Source: Gammaproteobacteria bacterium
Lineage (GTDB): Bacteria > Pseudomonadota > Gammaproteobacteria > Granulosicoccales > Granulosicoccaceae
Direction: 5' to 3'
DNA: 64,000 bases
NCBI GenBank assembly: GCA_002746645.1
Contig: PDPU01000025.1
Span: 1 to 64,000 of the forward strand
Position 1 is the stretch's first letter, and each line of letters starts with the position of its first letter. Shown piece after piece: positions 1-9,241 of this stretch. A model generated the notes under the pieces. The model had not been told where the DNA came from, made no database searches, and was given only the letters and a program-made list of their open reading frames with translations. The position numbers and the translations under genes are program-made.

Positions 1-76
1 TCTGCGGTTCGGCGACGTGGTCTGCGCCGGGTGTATTGGCTGTCGCTGGTGCTGCCGCGGACGCTGCATCAAGCAT
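1..76 (-). CDS. Possible 5' end of an unidentified gene (runs off the window)
   Basis: Reading leftward from an ATG at 76-74, the frame stays open to the window edge and gives an Ala-rich N-terminus beginning MLDAASAAAPATAN. An AGGGA lies about 9 bases upstream of the ATG, and the AT-rich stretch near 108-118 could hold its promoter. Only 25 codons are visible, so no family can be assigned. The plus strand has short open frames here too, so this call is tentative. Confidence 0.3.
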   Translation of the reverse strand, partial: MLDAASAAAPATANTPGADHVAEPQ

Positions 77-93
77 GTGCACATTCCCTGTGA

Positions 94-400
94 TTGAGCC
101 TGACAGCTAGTATATATCAACAGTACGATTCATATCCACAGCCTTCGGGCAGCGAGGCAAGGCCATCTCACCCTCGTCCGGCAGTTCTTCGAGGAATCCA
201 TCATGGCCATGCCACTCGCGGTGGTTCGTCACGCCATACTGAGCGCGTGGCGGACGCTCAAGAGCAAGCGCGGCAGCATCAGGCGTCTGCGGCACCGAGC
301 CAGCCGGGAACCGGCGTTCCTGCACACGGCTCTCGCGGCGACGATCTGGATGAGGTGGCCCTGCCACTCGTCACGGGTGAACACACAAGCGATGAAAATC
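94..400. other. Intergenic stretch with no supported gene
   Basis: Short overlapping frames exist on both strands, but none shows a ribosome binding site, a recognisable domain or natural-looking composition. The AT-rich patch near 108-120 may be a promoter for the leftward gene. The right end leads into the tRNA promoter. Confidence 0.5.
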
Positions 401-410
401 GGAGTATACT
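378..410 (+). promoter_or_regulatory. Probable promoter of tRNA-Val
   Basis: TATACT at 405-410 is a good -10 hexamer. It is followed by a GC-rich discriminator (CCCGCG), typical of stringently controlled stable-RNA promoters, about 15 bases before the tRNA 5' end. No clear -35 box sits at the ideal 17-base spacing; the best TTGACA-like string (TGAACA at 378-383) is too far away. The -10 and discriminator are seen; the promoter role is inferred. Confidence 0.5.
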
Positions 411-425
411 CCCGCGTTCAACGGC

Positions 426-2061
<1,636 letters not shown>

Positions 2062-2105
2062 ACCCCGGCGCACCGGCCTGAACTCGCCGAAACACCGGAA
2101 CTGAG

Positions 2106-2152
2106 GGCTGCGGGGCTGCGGGGCTGCGGGGCTGCGGGGCTGCGGGGCTGCG
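2106..2152. repeat. Tandem repeat of GGCTGCGG, nearly six copies
   Basis: Five perfect copies of the 8-base unit GGCTGCGG plus a partial sixth lie between purB and the ribosomal oxygenase gene. Eight is not a multiple of three and the array is outside both coding regions. It ends 11 bases before the downstream ATG, so its copy number could affect the spacing or structure of that leader. Confidence 0.9.
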
Positions 2153-2163
2153 TCCAGCGTACA

Positions 2164-3258
2164 ATGCGGACGATGAAGCCGCCAAGCACCATTTCCTGGC
2201 CTGCAGGCCTCGACGCAACACAATTCCTCGAACGATACTGGCAACAGGCGCCGCTTCTGCTTGCCGGTGCCTTCCCGGGCTTCGACAGCCCCATCGACAA
2301 GCACGAACTCGCCGGGCTTGCGCTCGACGCCGACGAAGCGGCGCGCCTGATTCTCCACGACCCGGAACGCGACACCCGTACCGTCGAAACCGGCCCTTTC
2401 GACGAGGCTCGCTTCAGGTCACTCGAACCAAGCGACTGGTCGCTGCTTGTCACCGATGTCGAAAAGCTGCTGCCCGAACTCGACGCATGGCTCACCCCCT
2501 TTCGCTTCCTGCCCGCATGGCGTATTGACGATCTCATGATCAGTCACGCACCCGACGGTGCCTCGGTAGGTGCCCACGTGGACGAGTACGACGTGTTTCT
2601 GTTGCAGGCAACGGGACAGCGTCTGTGGCAATGGGGTGGTGAGCTGGTGTCCGAAGCAGGAGCAGACAGCGAACTCGAGCGAGTCCTCAGCTACCGCCCC
2701 GCCCACGAGCATCTTCTCAGACCCGGCGACATGCTTTACCTGCCGCCCGGCGCGCCCCATCACGGTCTTGCGGTCGGCGACGACTGCACCACCTGGTCGA
2801 TCGGCTTCCGCGCGCCGACCCGGGGTGAAATGGTCAGCCAGTTGGTCGACCACCTGGCGGACGAACTCGACGATGAACGCTATCGCGACCCGCGCGAACT
2901 GCTGCCGCTCGAGCGTGGACGGATCGACGCCGACAGCCTTGCCGCCCTCAGGCGCTGGTGGTTGTCGACGGCAGACGATGACGCGCAATTTGCCCGCGCC
3001 ATCGGCCGGTGGCTCAGTGACACGAGTGCGCACTCGGTTCCGTACCTCAGGCGCCTGTGGATGCCGCACCCGAGCGATGACACGCGCGCCTGGCTGTTCG
3101 TCGACGGCGAATGCCATGACTGCCGCCGAACTTTCGCGATGACACTCTGCGAATGCGAGATCGGCGATCTGACCGCACTCCTCGGGAACTCAACGCTGCA
3201 ACCCGCCGAGCAGGCAATCGTCGAAGACATCCTCGACCAGCTGGAGCCTTGGGGGTGA
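2164..3258 (+). CDS. roxA: RoxA/YcfD-type ribosomal oxygenase (JmjC cupin)
   Basis: This family hydroxylates an arginine of ribosomal protein L16 using Fe(II) and 2-oxoglutarate. The 364-residue length and layout fit a JmjC cupin followed by a winged-helix-like C-terminus. The iron ligands are visible as H138-x-D140 in AHVDEYDVF and H199 in LPPGAPHHG. The start may be ATG 2164 or ATG 2173; neither has a strong ribosome binding site because of the adjacent tandem repeat. The gene stands alone downstream of purB. The family call is confident; the L16 substrate is inferred from E. coli YcfD. Confidence 0.88.
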   Translation: MRTMKPPSTISWPAGLDATQFLERYWQQAPLLLAGAFPGFDSPIDKHELAGLALDADEAARLILHDPERDTRTVETGPFDEARFRSLEPSDWSLLVTDVEKLLPELDAWLTPFRFLPAWRIDDLMISHAPDGASVGAHVDEYDVFLLQATGQRLWQWGGELVSEAGADSELERVLSYRPAHEHLLRPGDMLYLPPGAPHHGLAVGDDCTTWSIGFRAPTRGEMVSQLVDHLADELDDERYRDPRELLPLERGRIDADSLAALRRWWLSTADDDAQFARAIGRWLSDTSAHSVPYLRRLWMPHPSDDTRAWLFVDGECHDCRRTFAMTLCECEIGDLTALLGNSTLQPAEQAIVEDILDQLEPWG

Positions 3259-3335
3259 AACACGATCCTCAAAGGCAACGTTCGGGATAATTTTCTCAAA
3301 ATTCGGGCGTTTCGGGTTGTCAATGACACGTAATC

Positions 3336-3620
3336 TCAACGAGGTCGCCCATTTTTTCCCGATAACTGATGATTCATTCGCGAATGTAGATCGTTCACCA
3401 TGCGACTCGTGGTATGTTCGCACAAGGGTGGTGCAAGGGCATGCACGAAGGCAGCGCCTGCAGCCAGCAGCAGACGCACGCCGAAGCCTGACGCGAACAC
3501 CAGGTGCCCGAGATAACTCTGACCAACCTTCTGCGGGTGCTCGCGAAAGGCAAGACAGAACTTCATTGCTGCGGAAGGATCGTTTCTTTCGGAATTCGAG
3601 GTATCTGGATTGTCTGACAT
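3336..3620 (-). CDS. Small DUF6356-like membrane protein
   Basis: The 94-residue product contains a block resembling DUF6356 proteins: HPQKVGQSYLGHLVFASG, then a hydrophobic helix around residues 50-68, and a basic tail with a LHSRM element. The ATG at 3620 is chosen because AAGGA lies about 11 bases upstream; a longer frame exists but lacks this signal. The gene is transcribed away from the Lrp-type regulator, with about 110 bases between the two starts. The function of this family is not established. Confidence 0.7.
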   Translation of the reverse strand: MSDNPDTSNSERNDPSAAMKFCLAFREHPQKVGQSYLGHLVFASGFGVRLLLAAGAAFVHALAPPLCEHTTSRMVNDLHSRMNHQLSGKNGRPR

Positions 3621-3729
3621 GCAAACATCATCCTTGGCCTGTAACGCTGTACATGTTACCCATGACAAGGCGGTTTTACTGTTCATATTTCACGCAATGT
3701 ACCCGATATTTCAAGAATAATTCCCGAAC

Positions 3730-4191
3730 ATGGCCAGCAAGATAGACGAACTGGATCGCAAGATACTTCGCCGCCTGCAGGCTGATGCAAGCCCCAGCGT
3801 CGAGCAGCTTGCAGCGAGCGTGAAGCTGTCGCGAAACGCCTGCTGGCGACGCATCAAGGCGCTCGAGGCAGATGGCATCATCCGGCGCCGAGTGGCGCTG
3901 CTGAACGCCGAAGCCCTCTCGCTGGGCCTGACCGCGCTGGTATTGATCCGCACGCGGGAGCACGATGAAGAGTGGTTGTCGCTCTTCCGCGAAATCGTTC
4001 GCGACACACCCGACATCGTCGGGGCCTATCGTATGAGTGGTGACCTCGACTACCTCCTGCGCGTGCAGGTCGGCAGCGTGGCCGATTACGACCGCTTCTA
4101 CCAGCGCCTCATAGGACGCATCTCGATCGCCGACATCTCGGCGAGCTTCGTGATGGAAGAACTGAAGGAAACGACCGAGCTGCCTGTCTGA
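3730..4191 (+). CDS. Lrp/AsnC family transcriptional regulator
   Basis: The N-terminus (residues 5-60) has the Lrp helix-turn-helix layout, starting LDRKILRRLQADAS and including the recognition segment LSRNACWRRIKALE. Residues about 68-150 form the RAM ligand-binding domain, with MSGDLDYLLRV in the usual position. At 153 residues it is a standard Lrp/AsnC protein, expected to sense an amino acid as an octamer. It is divergent from the DUF6356-like gene and may control that gene and itself; no direct operator was identified. The effector cannot be told from sequence. Confidence 0.92.
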   Translation: MASKIDELDRKILRRLQADASPSVEQLAASVKLSRNACWRRIKALEADGIIRRRVALLNAEALSLGLTALVLIRTREHDEEWLSLFREIVRDTPDIVGAYRMSGDLDYLLRVQVGSVADYDRFYQRLIGRISIADISASFVMEELKETTELPV

Positions 4192-4253
4192 GCAGCGTGG
4201 TCCGGGCAGCGTGCGAAAAACCTGACAGACCAGAACAGGACGCATCTCGCCAT

Positions 4254-5036
4254 TCAGGCCTGATCCTTGCCTGCTGGCCTGAGGCGCAGGGCCTTTTCCA
4301 CGCTTGCCACGTCATCGGGGTGATCCACGCCGGCAGGTGCCGCTGCGGCAATTTCGCCGACGTGAATGCGATAGCCATGGCAGAGAACACGTAGCTGCTC
4401 GAGTTGCTCGAGCGATTCGAGTTCGGTGGCGGTGAGCGAACGATACACCTCGAGAAATCGGCGCCGATAGGCATAGATGCCGAGATGGATGCGCGCATGA
4501 GCAAGAATCGCCGTCGTGTCATCGTCCTGCCGGTCGCGAACGAAGGGAATGGGCGAACGACTGAAATACAATGCCAGCCCCCTGCTGTCGGTCACCACCT
4601 TGACCCGGTTCGGGTTCCGGTAATCCTCCATCGATGCAACGGGCACCGAGAGCGTTGCCATCTGCGCCTCTGCATGGGCGGCAAGGTTGGCGGCAAGCTG
4701 ATCGAGATGGGCAGGCTCCGTCATTGGCTCGTCTCCCTGCAGCCCCACGATGAGCCGTGAGCCTTCCCAGCCTCTGGCATCAGCCACCTCGGCAATGCGA
4801 TCGGTGCCACTGGGGTGCGAGGCAGCGGTCATCTGGACATCCACGTCTTCGGCCTTGCACCGTGCCGCGATGCGCTCGTCGTCGGTTGCCACCACGATAT
4901 CCTCCGCACCGCTCTCGCGCGCGCGATCCACCACGTGGAGCAGCAGTTCGCGTCCGGCCAGTTTGAACAGGGGCTTTCCCGGAAAGCGGCTCGAACCGTA
5001 GCGGGCGGGAATGACGATGCTGTAGCTTGGGGTCAT
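4254..5036 (-). CDS. kdsB: 3-deoxy-manno-octulosonate cytidylyltransferase
   Basis: KdsB activates Kdo as CMP-Kdo for lipopolysaccharide inner-core synthesis in the cytoplasm. The nucleotidyltransferase motif IPARYGSSRFPGKP (residues 9-22), the segment VATDDERI and GLQGDEPM are all present, and 260 residues is a normal length. The ATG overlaps the lpxK stop in an ATGA, so the two are translationally coupled. It is the last gene of the minus-strand exbBD-msbA-lpxK-kdsB block. Confidence 0.95.
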   Translation of the reverse strand: MTPSYSIVIPARYGSSRFPGKPLFKLAGRELLLHVVDRARESGAEDIVVATDDERIAARCKAEDVDVQMTAASHPSGTDRIAEVADARGWEGSRLIVGLQGDEPMTEPAHLDQLAANLAAHAEAQMATLSVPVASMEDYRNPNRVKVVTDSRGLALYFSRSPIPFVRDRQDDDTTAILAHARIHLGIYAYRRRFLEVYRSLTATELESLEQLEQLRVLCHGYRIHVGEIAAAAPAGVDHPDDVASVEKALRLRPAGKDQA

Positions 5037-6241
5037 GGCTGTATTTTCGTTGAGGCTGACGGTTTTGCAGGTAACGCAAGCGCGTGCAGCAGATCTTCGC
5101 GAAGACGCAACAACCCTGCCGAGGCGACCAGCGTCACGGGTACTTCGAGAATACGCTCGCGAAGCGCCTTGTCCAGGTCAAGCGCGTGGAGCTTGACGGC
5201 ATCCTTCGAGGTCACGAGAATCGGTCGCGTGTCGTCCGTCGGCAGATCCGCGGGCGTGTAACCGTGATGATCGGGAAAGGGATGCCGGATGACGGTCAGG
5301 CCCTGTGACTCCAGCGCCGTGAAGAAACGTTCGGGATCACCGATGCCCGCCAGCGCATGGACGGGTTCCGCATGCGCCGCAAGGCCGAGTTGCCGAAGAT
5401 TGCCGGTTTCCAGCGCGAAGGCCGCGATCGGCCCCGCTCGGTTTCGCAACGAAGCGATGCTCGGATGCAGTGACGCCGCCGGATCCGACAGGGCATCGGG
5501 GGGCAACTGAACCACGACACGGGGAAAATCGGCAAGCCTCGATGCCGGTTCCCGCAGCGGACCTGCCGGCAGACAGAAGCCGTTGCCGAAACCTCGTACC
5601 CCATCGACCACGAGCAACTCGATATCGCGAGCCATGGCGTAGTGCTGCAGGCCGTCGTCGGCGACGATCACATCGACCTCGCCCGATTCGGCCAGCGCCG
5701 CAACCGCAAGCGCCCGTCGGCGACAGATTGCCATCGGCGCACCGGTGGCGCGCGCCAGCATCAGCGGCTCATCGCCAACCTGCATCACCTCACTGTCCGG
5801 CGTGACACGAAGGCAACTGCTCGCATCGGCCGACCTGGCGTGTTCACCCCCATGGCCCCGGCTGACGATGCCGGGCGACCAGCCTGCCGCCTGCAACTCG
5901 CCGACCAGCCACGCCGTCAGTGGCGTCTTGCCGGTACCGCCGACGCTGATGTTGCCGACGACGATGACGGGAGGCGAAGCAAGGCCACGGCCCGTCATGG
6001 TTGGATCAGCGTCGTGCTTCAATCCAGGTCGACGCGGACCCGGTTCACGCGGACCCGGTTCACGCGGGCCTGGTTCACGCAAGCCTGGTTGACGCCGATT
6101 CGCCCGGTTCGGGTTCCGAGCACTGTGGCGCCGATACCAGGCGCGCCGCAAGCCCACCAGCAACACATACACGAGCGACACCGGCCACAGCAGCCATGCC
6201 AGCCAGGTGCGTCGCTGCCAGTGTTGGCCCGGAAAGCTCAT
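5033..6241 (-). CDS. lpxK: Tetraacyldisaccharide 4'-kinase
   Basis: LpxK phosphorylates the lipid A disaccharide at the inner membrane. The product has an N-terminal membrane helix (LAWLLWPVSLVYVLLVGL) and the family P-loop VGNISVGGTGKTP. An unusual stretch of about 25 residues built of repeated PGPRE lies between the helix and the P-loop, encoded by a 15-base tandem repeat. The ATG at 6241 (MSFPGQHW) gives 402 residues; a longer in-frame extension overlaps msbA and is rejected. It follows msbA by 40 bases and overlaps kdsB by four. Confidence 0.94.
   Translation of the reverse strand: MSFPGQHWQRRTWLAWLLWPVSLVYVLLVGLRRAWYRRHSARNPNRANRRQPGLREPGPREPGPREPGPRRPGLKHDADPTMTGRGLASPPVIVVGNISVGGTGKTPLTAWLVGELQAAGWSPGIVSRGHGGEHARSADASSCLRVTPDSEVMQVGDEPLMLARATGAPMAICRRRALAVAALAESGEVDVIVADDGLQHYAMARDIELLVVDGVRGFGNGFCLPAGPLREPASRLADFPRVVVQLPPDALSDPAASLHPSIASLRNRAGPIAAFALETGNLRQLGLAAHAEPVHALAGIGDPERFFTALESQGLTVIRHPFPDHHGYTPADLPTDDTRPILVTSKDAVKLHALDLDKALRERILEVPVTLVASAGLLRLREDLLHALALPAKPSASTKIQP
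6026..6100. repeat. 15-base tandem repeat inside lpxK, about five copies
   Basis: Imperfect 15-base units, typified on the plus strand by ACGCGGACCCGGTTC, encode repeated Pro-Gly-Pro-Arg-Glu in LpxK. The unit keeps the reading frame. The repeat sits between the membrane anchor and the kinase domain, where LpxK proteins normally have a short linker. Confidence 0.88.
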
Positions 6242-6281
6242 CGGCAGGGACAATCCGAGGGACGATCCGCGCGGGTGCTCG

Positions 6282-8012
6282 TCATCCGCCGAACTGGAGC
6301 TGATGCAGCCGGAAGTAATGCTCACCCCTGGCGATGAGTTCGGCGTGCGTGCCGCTTTCGACGATGCGACCACGATCGAGCACGACGATGCGATCGGCCG
6401 CTTCGATGGTCGACAGGCGGTGAGCGATGACGAGCGTGGTGCGCCCTTCCATGAGTGTCTCGAGCCCCTGCTGAACCTTGCGCTCCGACTCGGTATCGAG
6501 CGCCGAGGTTGCCTCGTCGAGGATCAACAATGGCGCGTTCTTCAGCAGCGCACGCGCGATCGCCACCCGCTGCCGCTGTCCGCCCGAGAGCATGACGCCG
6601 TTTTCACCCACCATGGTGTCGTAGCCATCGGGCAGTTTCACGATGAAATCGTGCGCATGGGCTGCGCGACAGGCCGCTTCGAGGGTTTCCTGATCGACGC
6701 CTTCGCTGCCGTAGGCAATGTTCCCGGCGATGGTGTCATTGAAGAGCATGACATTCTGACTGACGAGTGCGATGCGCGAGCGCAGCGAGCGCAGGGTGTA
6801 GTCGTGAATGTCATGACCGTTGATGCGCAGTTCTCCCTCGTCGAACTCGTAGAGCCTTGGCAGAAGGCTCGCCAGCGAGGTCTTGCCGCTGCCCGACTCG
6901 CCCACGAAGGCGACGGTTTCGCCGGCTCTGATCTCGAGCGAGATGCCGTTCAGCACCGCCGGTTTCCCGGTGTCGTAGTGCATGTGCACCTTGTCGTATT
7001 CGATCGAACGAATGTCTGCATCGAGTTCCTGCGTGCCCGTGTCGCGTTCGCTCTCGAGGTCAATGATGGCGAACAGGCTTTCGCCGGCGGCGATGCCACG
7101 CTGGATCTGACTGTTGAGATTGGTCAGGCGTTTCAGTGGCTGGAACAGCAGCAACATTGCAGTGATGAACGACATGAAGGTACCGACCGAAATGCGCTCG
7201 ACGATGGCACCGCTCGACGCCACGTAGACGATGGCCGCGAGCACGAGCGCCACCAGCAACTGGATGACGGGATCGTAGAGCGCGCGGACGACGGTCTCAC
7301 GCATGTTGTGGTTGCGGTTCACCTCGTTGACCTTTTCGAAGTTCGCGCTTTCCTTGTACTGACCGCCGAAGATCTTGATCACGCGCGCGCCTTCGATCGC
7401 CTCCTGAATCACGTGACTGACATCACCCATCGAGCCCTGGATGTTGCGGCTGATGCTGCGGAACTGACGCGAGATGCGCGCGACGATCACACCGATGAGC
7501 GGACCGATGACGAGGAAGCCGAGCGAGAGTTCCCAGCTCTGCCAGAACATCAGGATCAGCAGACCCGTTGCACTGAGGGTGTCACGCACCAGTACCGTCA
7601 GGGAGGAACTTGCTGCCTGCGCCACCATCTGCGAATTGAAGGTGATGCGCGAGATGAGCTCACCCGAGGAGGCACGATCGTAGAAGGAGGTCGGCAGACT
7701 CAGGTACTTGTCGAAGACCTCGCCGCGCAGTTCCTTGATCACGCGCCAGCCGATCCAGGAAATGTAGTAGGTCGACAGAAAGCCGGCCACACCGCGAACC
7801 AGGAAGATACCGATGATGGCAAGCGGCACGAGGTGGATGGCGGCGCCGTCCTGTTCGACGAAGCTGCCGTCGAGCATCGGCTTCATGAGCCAGGCGAAGG
7901 CGGTTTCGGTCAGCGCATAGATCACCATGCCGAGCACGGCGAGAGCAAACTCGAGCCGATACGGCCTGACGTAACCCAGAAGCCGCTTGTAGGTGTCGAG
8001 TCCGGATGTCAT
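6282..8012 (-). CDS. msbA: Lipid A-core flippase, ABC transporter MsbA
   Basis: The 576-residue half-transporter has a six-helix N-terminal domain (about residues 15-310) and an ATPase domain. Walker A is GESGSGKT (371-378), the signature is LSGGQ (475-479), Walker B is LLILDE (495-500) and the switch histidine is H531. MsbA dimers flip core-lipid A across the inner membrane. Adjacent lpxK and kdsB support MsbA rather than another exporter of the class. About 140 bases separate it from exbD. Confidence 0.94.
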   Translation of the reverse strand: MTSGLDTYKRLLGYVRPYRLEFALAVLGMVIYALTETAFAWLMKPMLDGSFVEQDGAAIHLVPLAIIGIFLVRGVAGFLSTYYISWIGWRVIKELRGEVFDKYLSLPTSFYDRASSGELISRITFNSQMVAQAASSSLTVLVRDTLSATGLLILMFWQSWELSLGFLVIGPLIGVIVARISRQFRSISRNIQGSMGDVSHVIQEAIEGARVIKIFGGQYKESANFEKVNEVNRNHNMRETVVRALYDPVIQLLVALVLAAIVYVASSGAIVERISVGTFMSFITAMLLLFQPLKRLTNLNSQIQRGIAAGESLFAIIDLESERDTGTQELDADIRSIEYDKVHMHYDTGKPAVLNGISLEIRAGETVAFVGESGSGKTSLASLLPRLYEFDEGELRINGHDIHDYTLRSLRSRIALVSQNVMLFNDTIAGNIAYGSEGVDQETLEAACRAAHAHDFIVKLPDGYDTMVGENGVMLSGGQRQRVAIARALLKNAPLLILDEATSALDTESERKVQQGLETLMEGRTTLVIAHRLSTIEAADRIVVLDRGRIVESGTHAELIARGEHYFRLHQLQFGG

Positions 8013-8153
8013 GGAGTGACTGAGCGTAGTACGGAAAAGAGGCCTCGGCAGACGGGATAGGAAGATGCCGATCTGCCGAGGCCTGCGATCGTCAGCGGAA
8101 TGACACGGAACCTGCCGAAACGACAGGCATGAACCGCCGTGACCGACTCTCGA

Positions 8154-8573
8154 TTACTGGCCGGTATCGCGCGAGGCAGCAATCGAGATCCGGCTGATTC
8201 CGAGTTGCCCCGCCGCATCAAGCGCACGGACGAAGGCCTGGTGCGGTGCCTGTGCATCGGCACGAATCGCCAGCGGGATGTCGCGGCGCCCACCGGTCAT
8301 CTTGTGGATGGCGGTCTGCAGGGACGCGGCATCGTGCTGCACGAGTTCCTGGTCGTTGACATAGAAGCGTCCGGCGGCGTTGATCGTGATCTCGACGTGC
8401 TGCGCCTCGGTGACCGGCGCATCCGACGCCGCTTTCGGCAGTTGCAGTGACAACTCGGTTTCCTTCTGGAAAGTGGTGGACACCATGAAGAAGATCAGCA
8501 GCAGGAACACCACGTCGATGAGCGGCGTGAGGTTGAGTTCGAGCTCCTCGGCCGGATCGCGTCGAAACTTCAT
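8154..8573 (-). CDS. exbD: ExbD/TolR family biopolymer transport protein
   Basis: The 139-residue protein has a short cytoplasmic N-terminus and one membrane helix beginning LTPLIDVVFLLLIFF. This includes the conserved aspartate that conducts protons in ExbD/TolR proteins. A periplasmic domain follows. Its ATG overlaps the exbB stop (ATGA). With ExbB it would form a proton-driven motor. Whether it energises TonB or acts near lipid A export, as the neighbouring msbA-lpxK might suggest, cannot be settled here; no tonB or tolA is in the window. Confidence 0.9.
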   Translation of the reverse strand: MKFRRDPAEELELNLTPLIDVVFLLLIFFMVSTTFQKETELSLQLPKAASDAPVTEAQHVEITINAAGRFYVNDQELVQHDAASLQTAIHKMTGGRRDIPLAIRADAQAPHQAFVRALDAAGQLGISRISIAASRDTGQ

Positions 8574-9241
8574 GCCGCCGCCACCCGCGCTGCCTCATCT
8601 CTGCCCGAGGCGGCATTGCCACCGGCAGACTGCTGCGTCTTGCGTTTCTGGATGACTTCGATGAGCTTGATCGATTCCTTCTCCATCTCCACCACCAGCG
8701 CTTCGACGCGAGCGCGGAAGTAACGATGGAACATGAGCGAGGGGATCGCCACCATGAGACCGCCCGCGGTGGTGATGAGCGCCTGCGAGATGCCGCCAGC
8801 GAGCTGCGACGGATTGCCGACACCCACCGAGGTGATGTTGGTGAAGACGCTGATCATGCCGATGACCGTGCCGAGAAGGCCAAGCAACGGCGTGATTGCC
8901 GCGATGGTGCCGAGCGCGTTCAGGTACTTGCCGAGCTCGTGCGCCACATGCCCACCGGTTTCCTCGATGGCTTCCTTCATGCCCTCGCGCGATGCACCAC
9001 GGTTCAGCAGCCCCGCGGCGAGCACCTGCCCGAGCGGCGAGCCGTCACGAATCTCGCGCACCTTCTCTTCGGTGAGTTGACGCGTGCTGGCCTGACGCCA
9101 GACATCGGCAACGAGATTGTCCGGCACCACCTTGCTGTCTCTCAAGGTGATGAACCGCTCGATCACGATGGCCAGCGAAATGATCGAACAGAGAATGATC
9201 GGCAGCATCAACCAGCCACCGGCGGTAACGATTTCCCACAC
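8570..9241 (-). CDS. exbB: ExbB/TolQ family proton channel protein
   Basis: The product starts VWEIVTAGGWLMLPI, the usual ExbB N-terminus with the first membrane helix. Later come TPLLGLLGTVIGMI and the helix ALITTAGGLMVAIPSLM, both family hallmarks. The GTG at 9241 is chosen because GAAGG lies nine bases upstream; it yields 223 residues. This start lies inside the end of comEC, a 34-base overlap. The frame is open further upstream, but that part reads as the comEC shadow. It is coupled to exbD. Confidence 0.92.
   Translation of the reverse strand: MWEIVTAGGWLMLPIILCSIISLAIVIERFITLRDSKVVPDNLVADVWRQASTRQLTEEKVREIRDGSPLGQVLAAGLLNRGASREGMKEAIEETGGHVAHELGKYLNALGTIAAITPLLGLLGTVIGMISVFTNITSVGVGNPSQLAGGISQALITTAGGLMVAIPSLMFHRYFRARVEALVVEMEKESIKLIEVIQKRKTQQSAGGNAASGRDEAARVAAA

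Noticed and set aside
6207..8060. 617-codon plus-strand frame antisense to msbA
   Set aside because: Msb A motifs on the minus strand are complete; the opposite frame is a GC-rich shadow.
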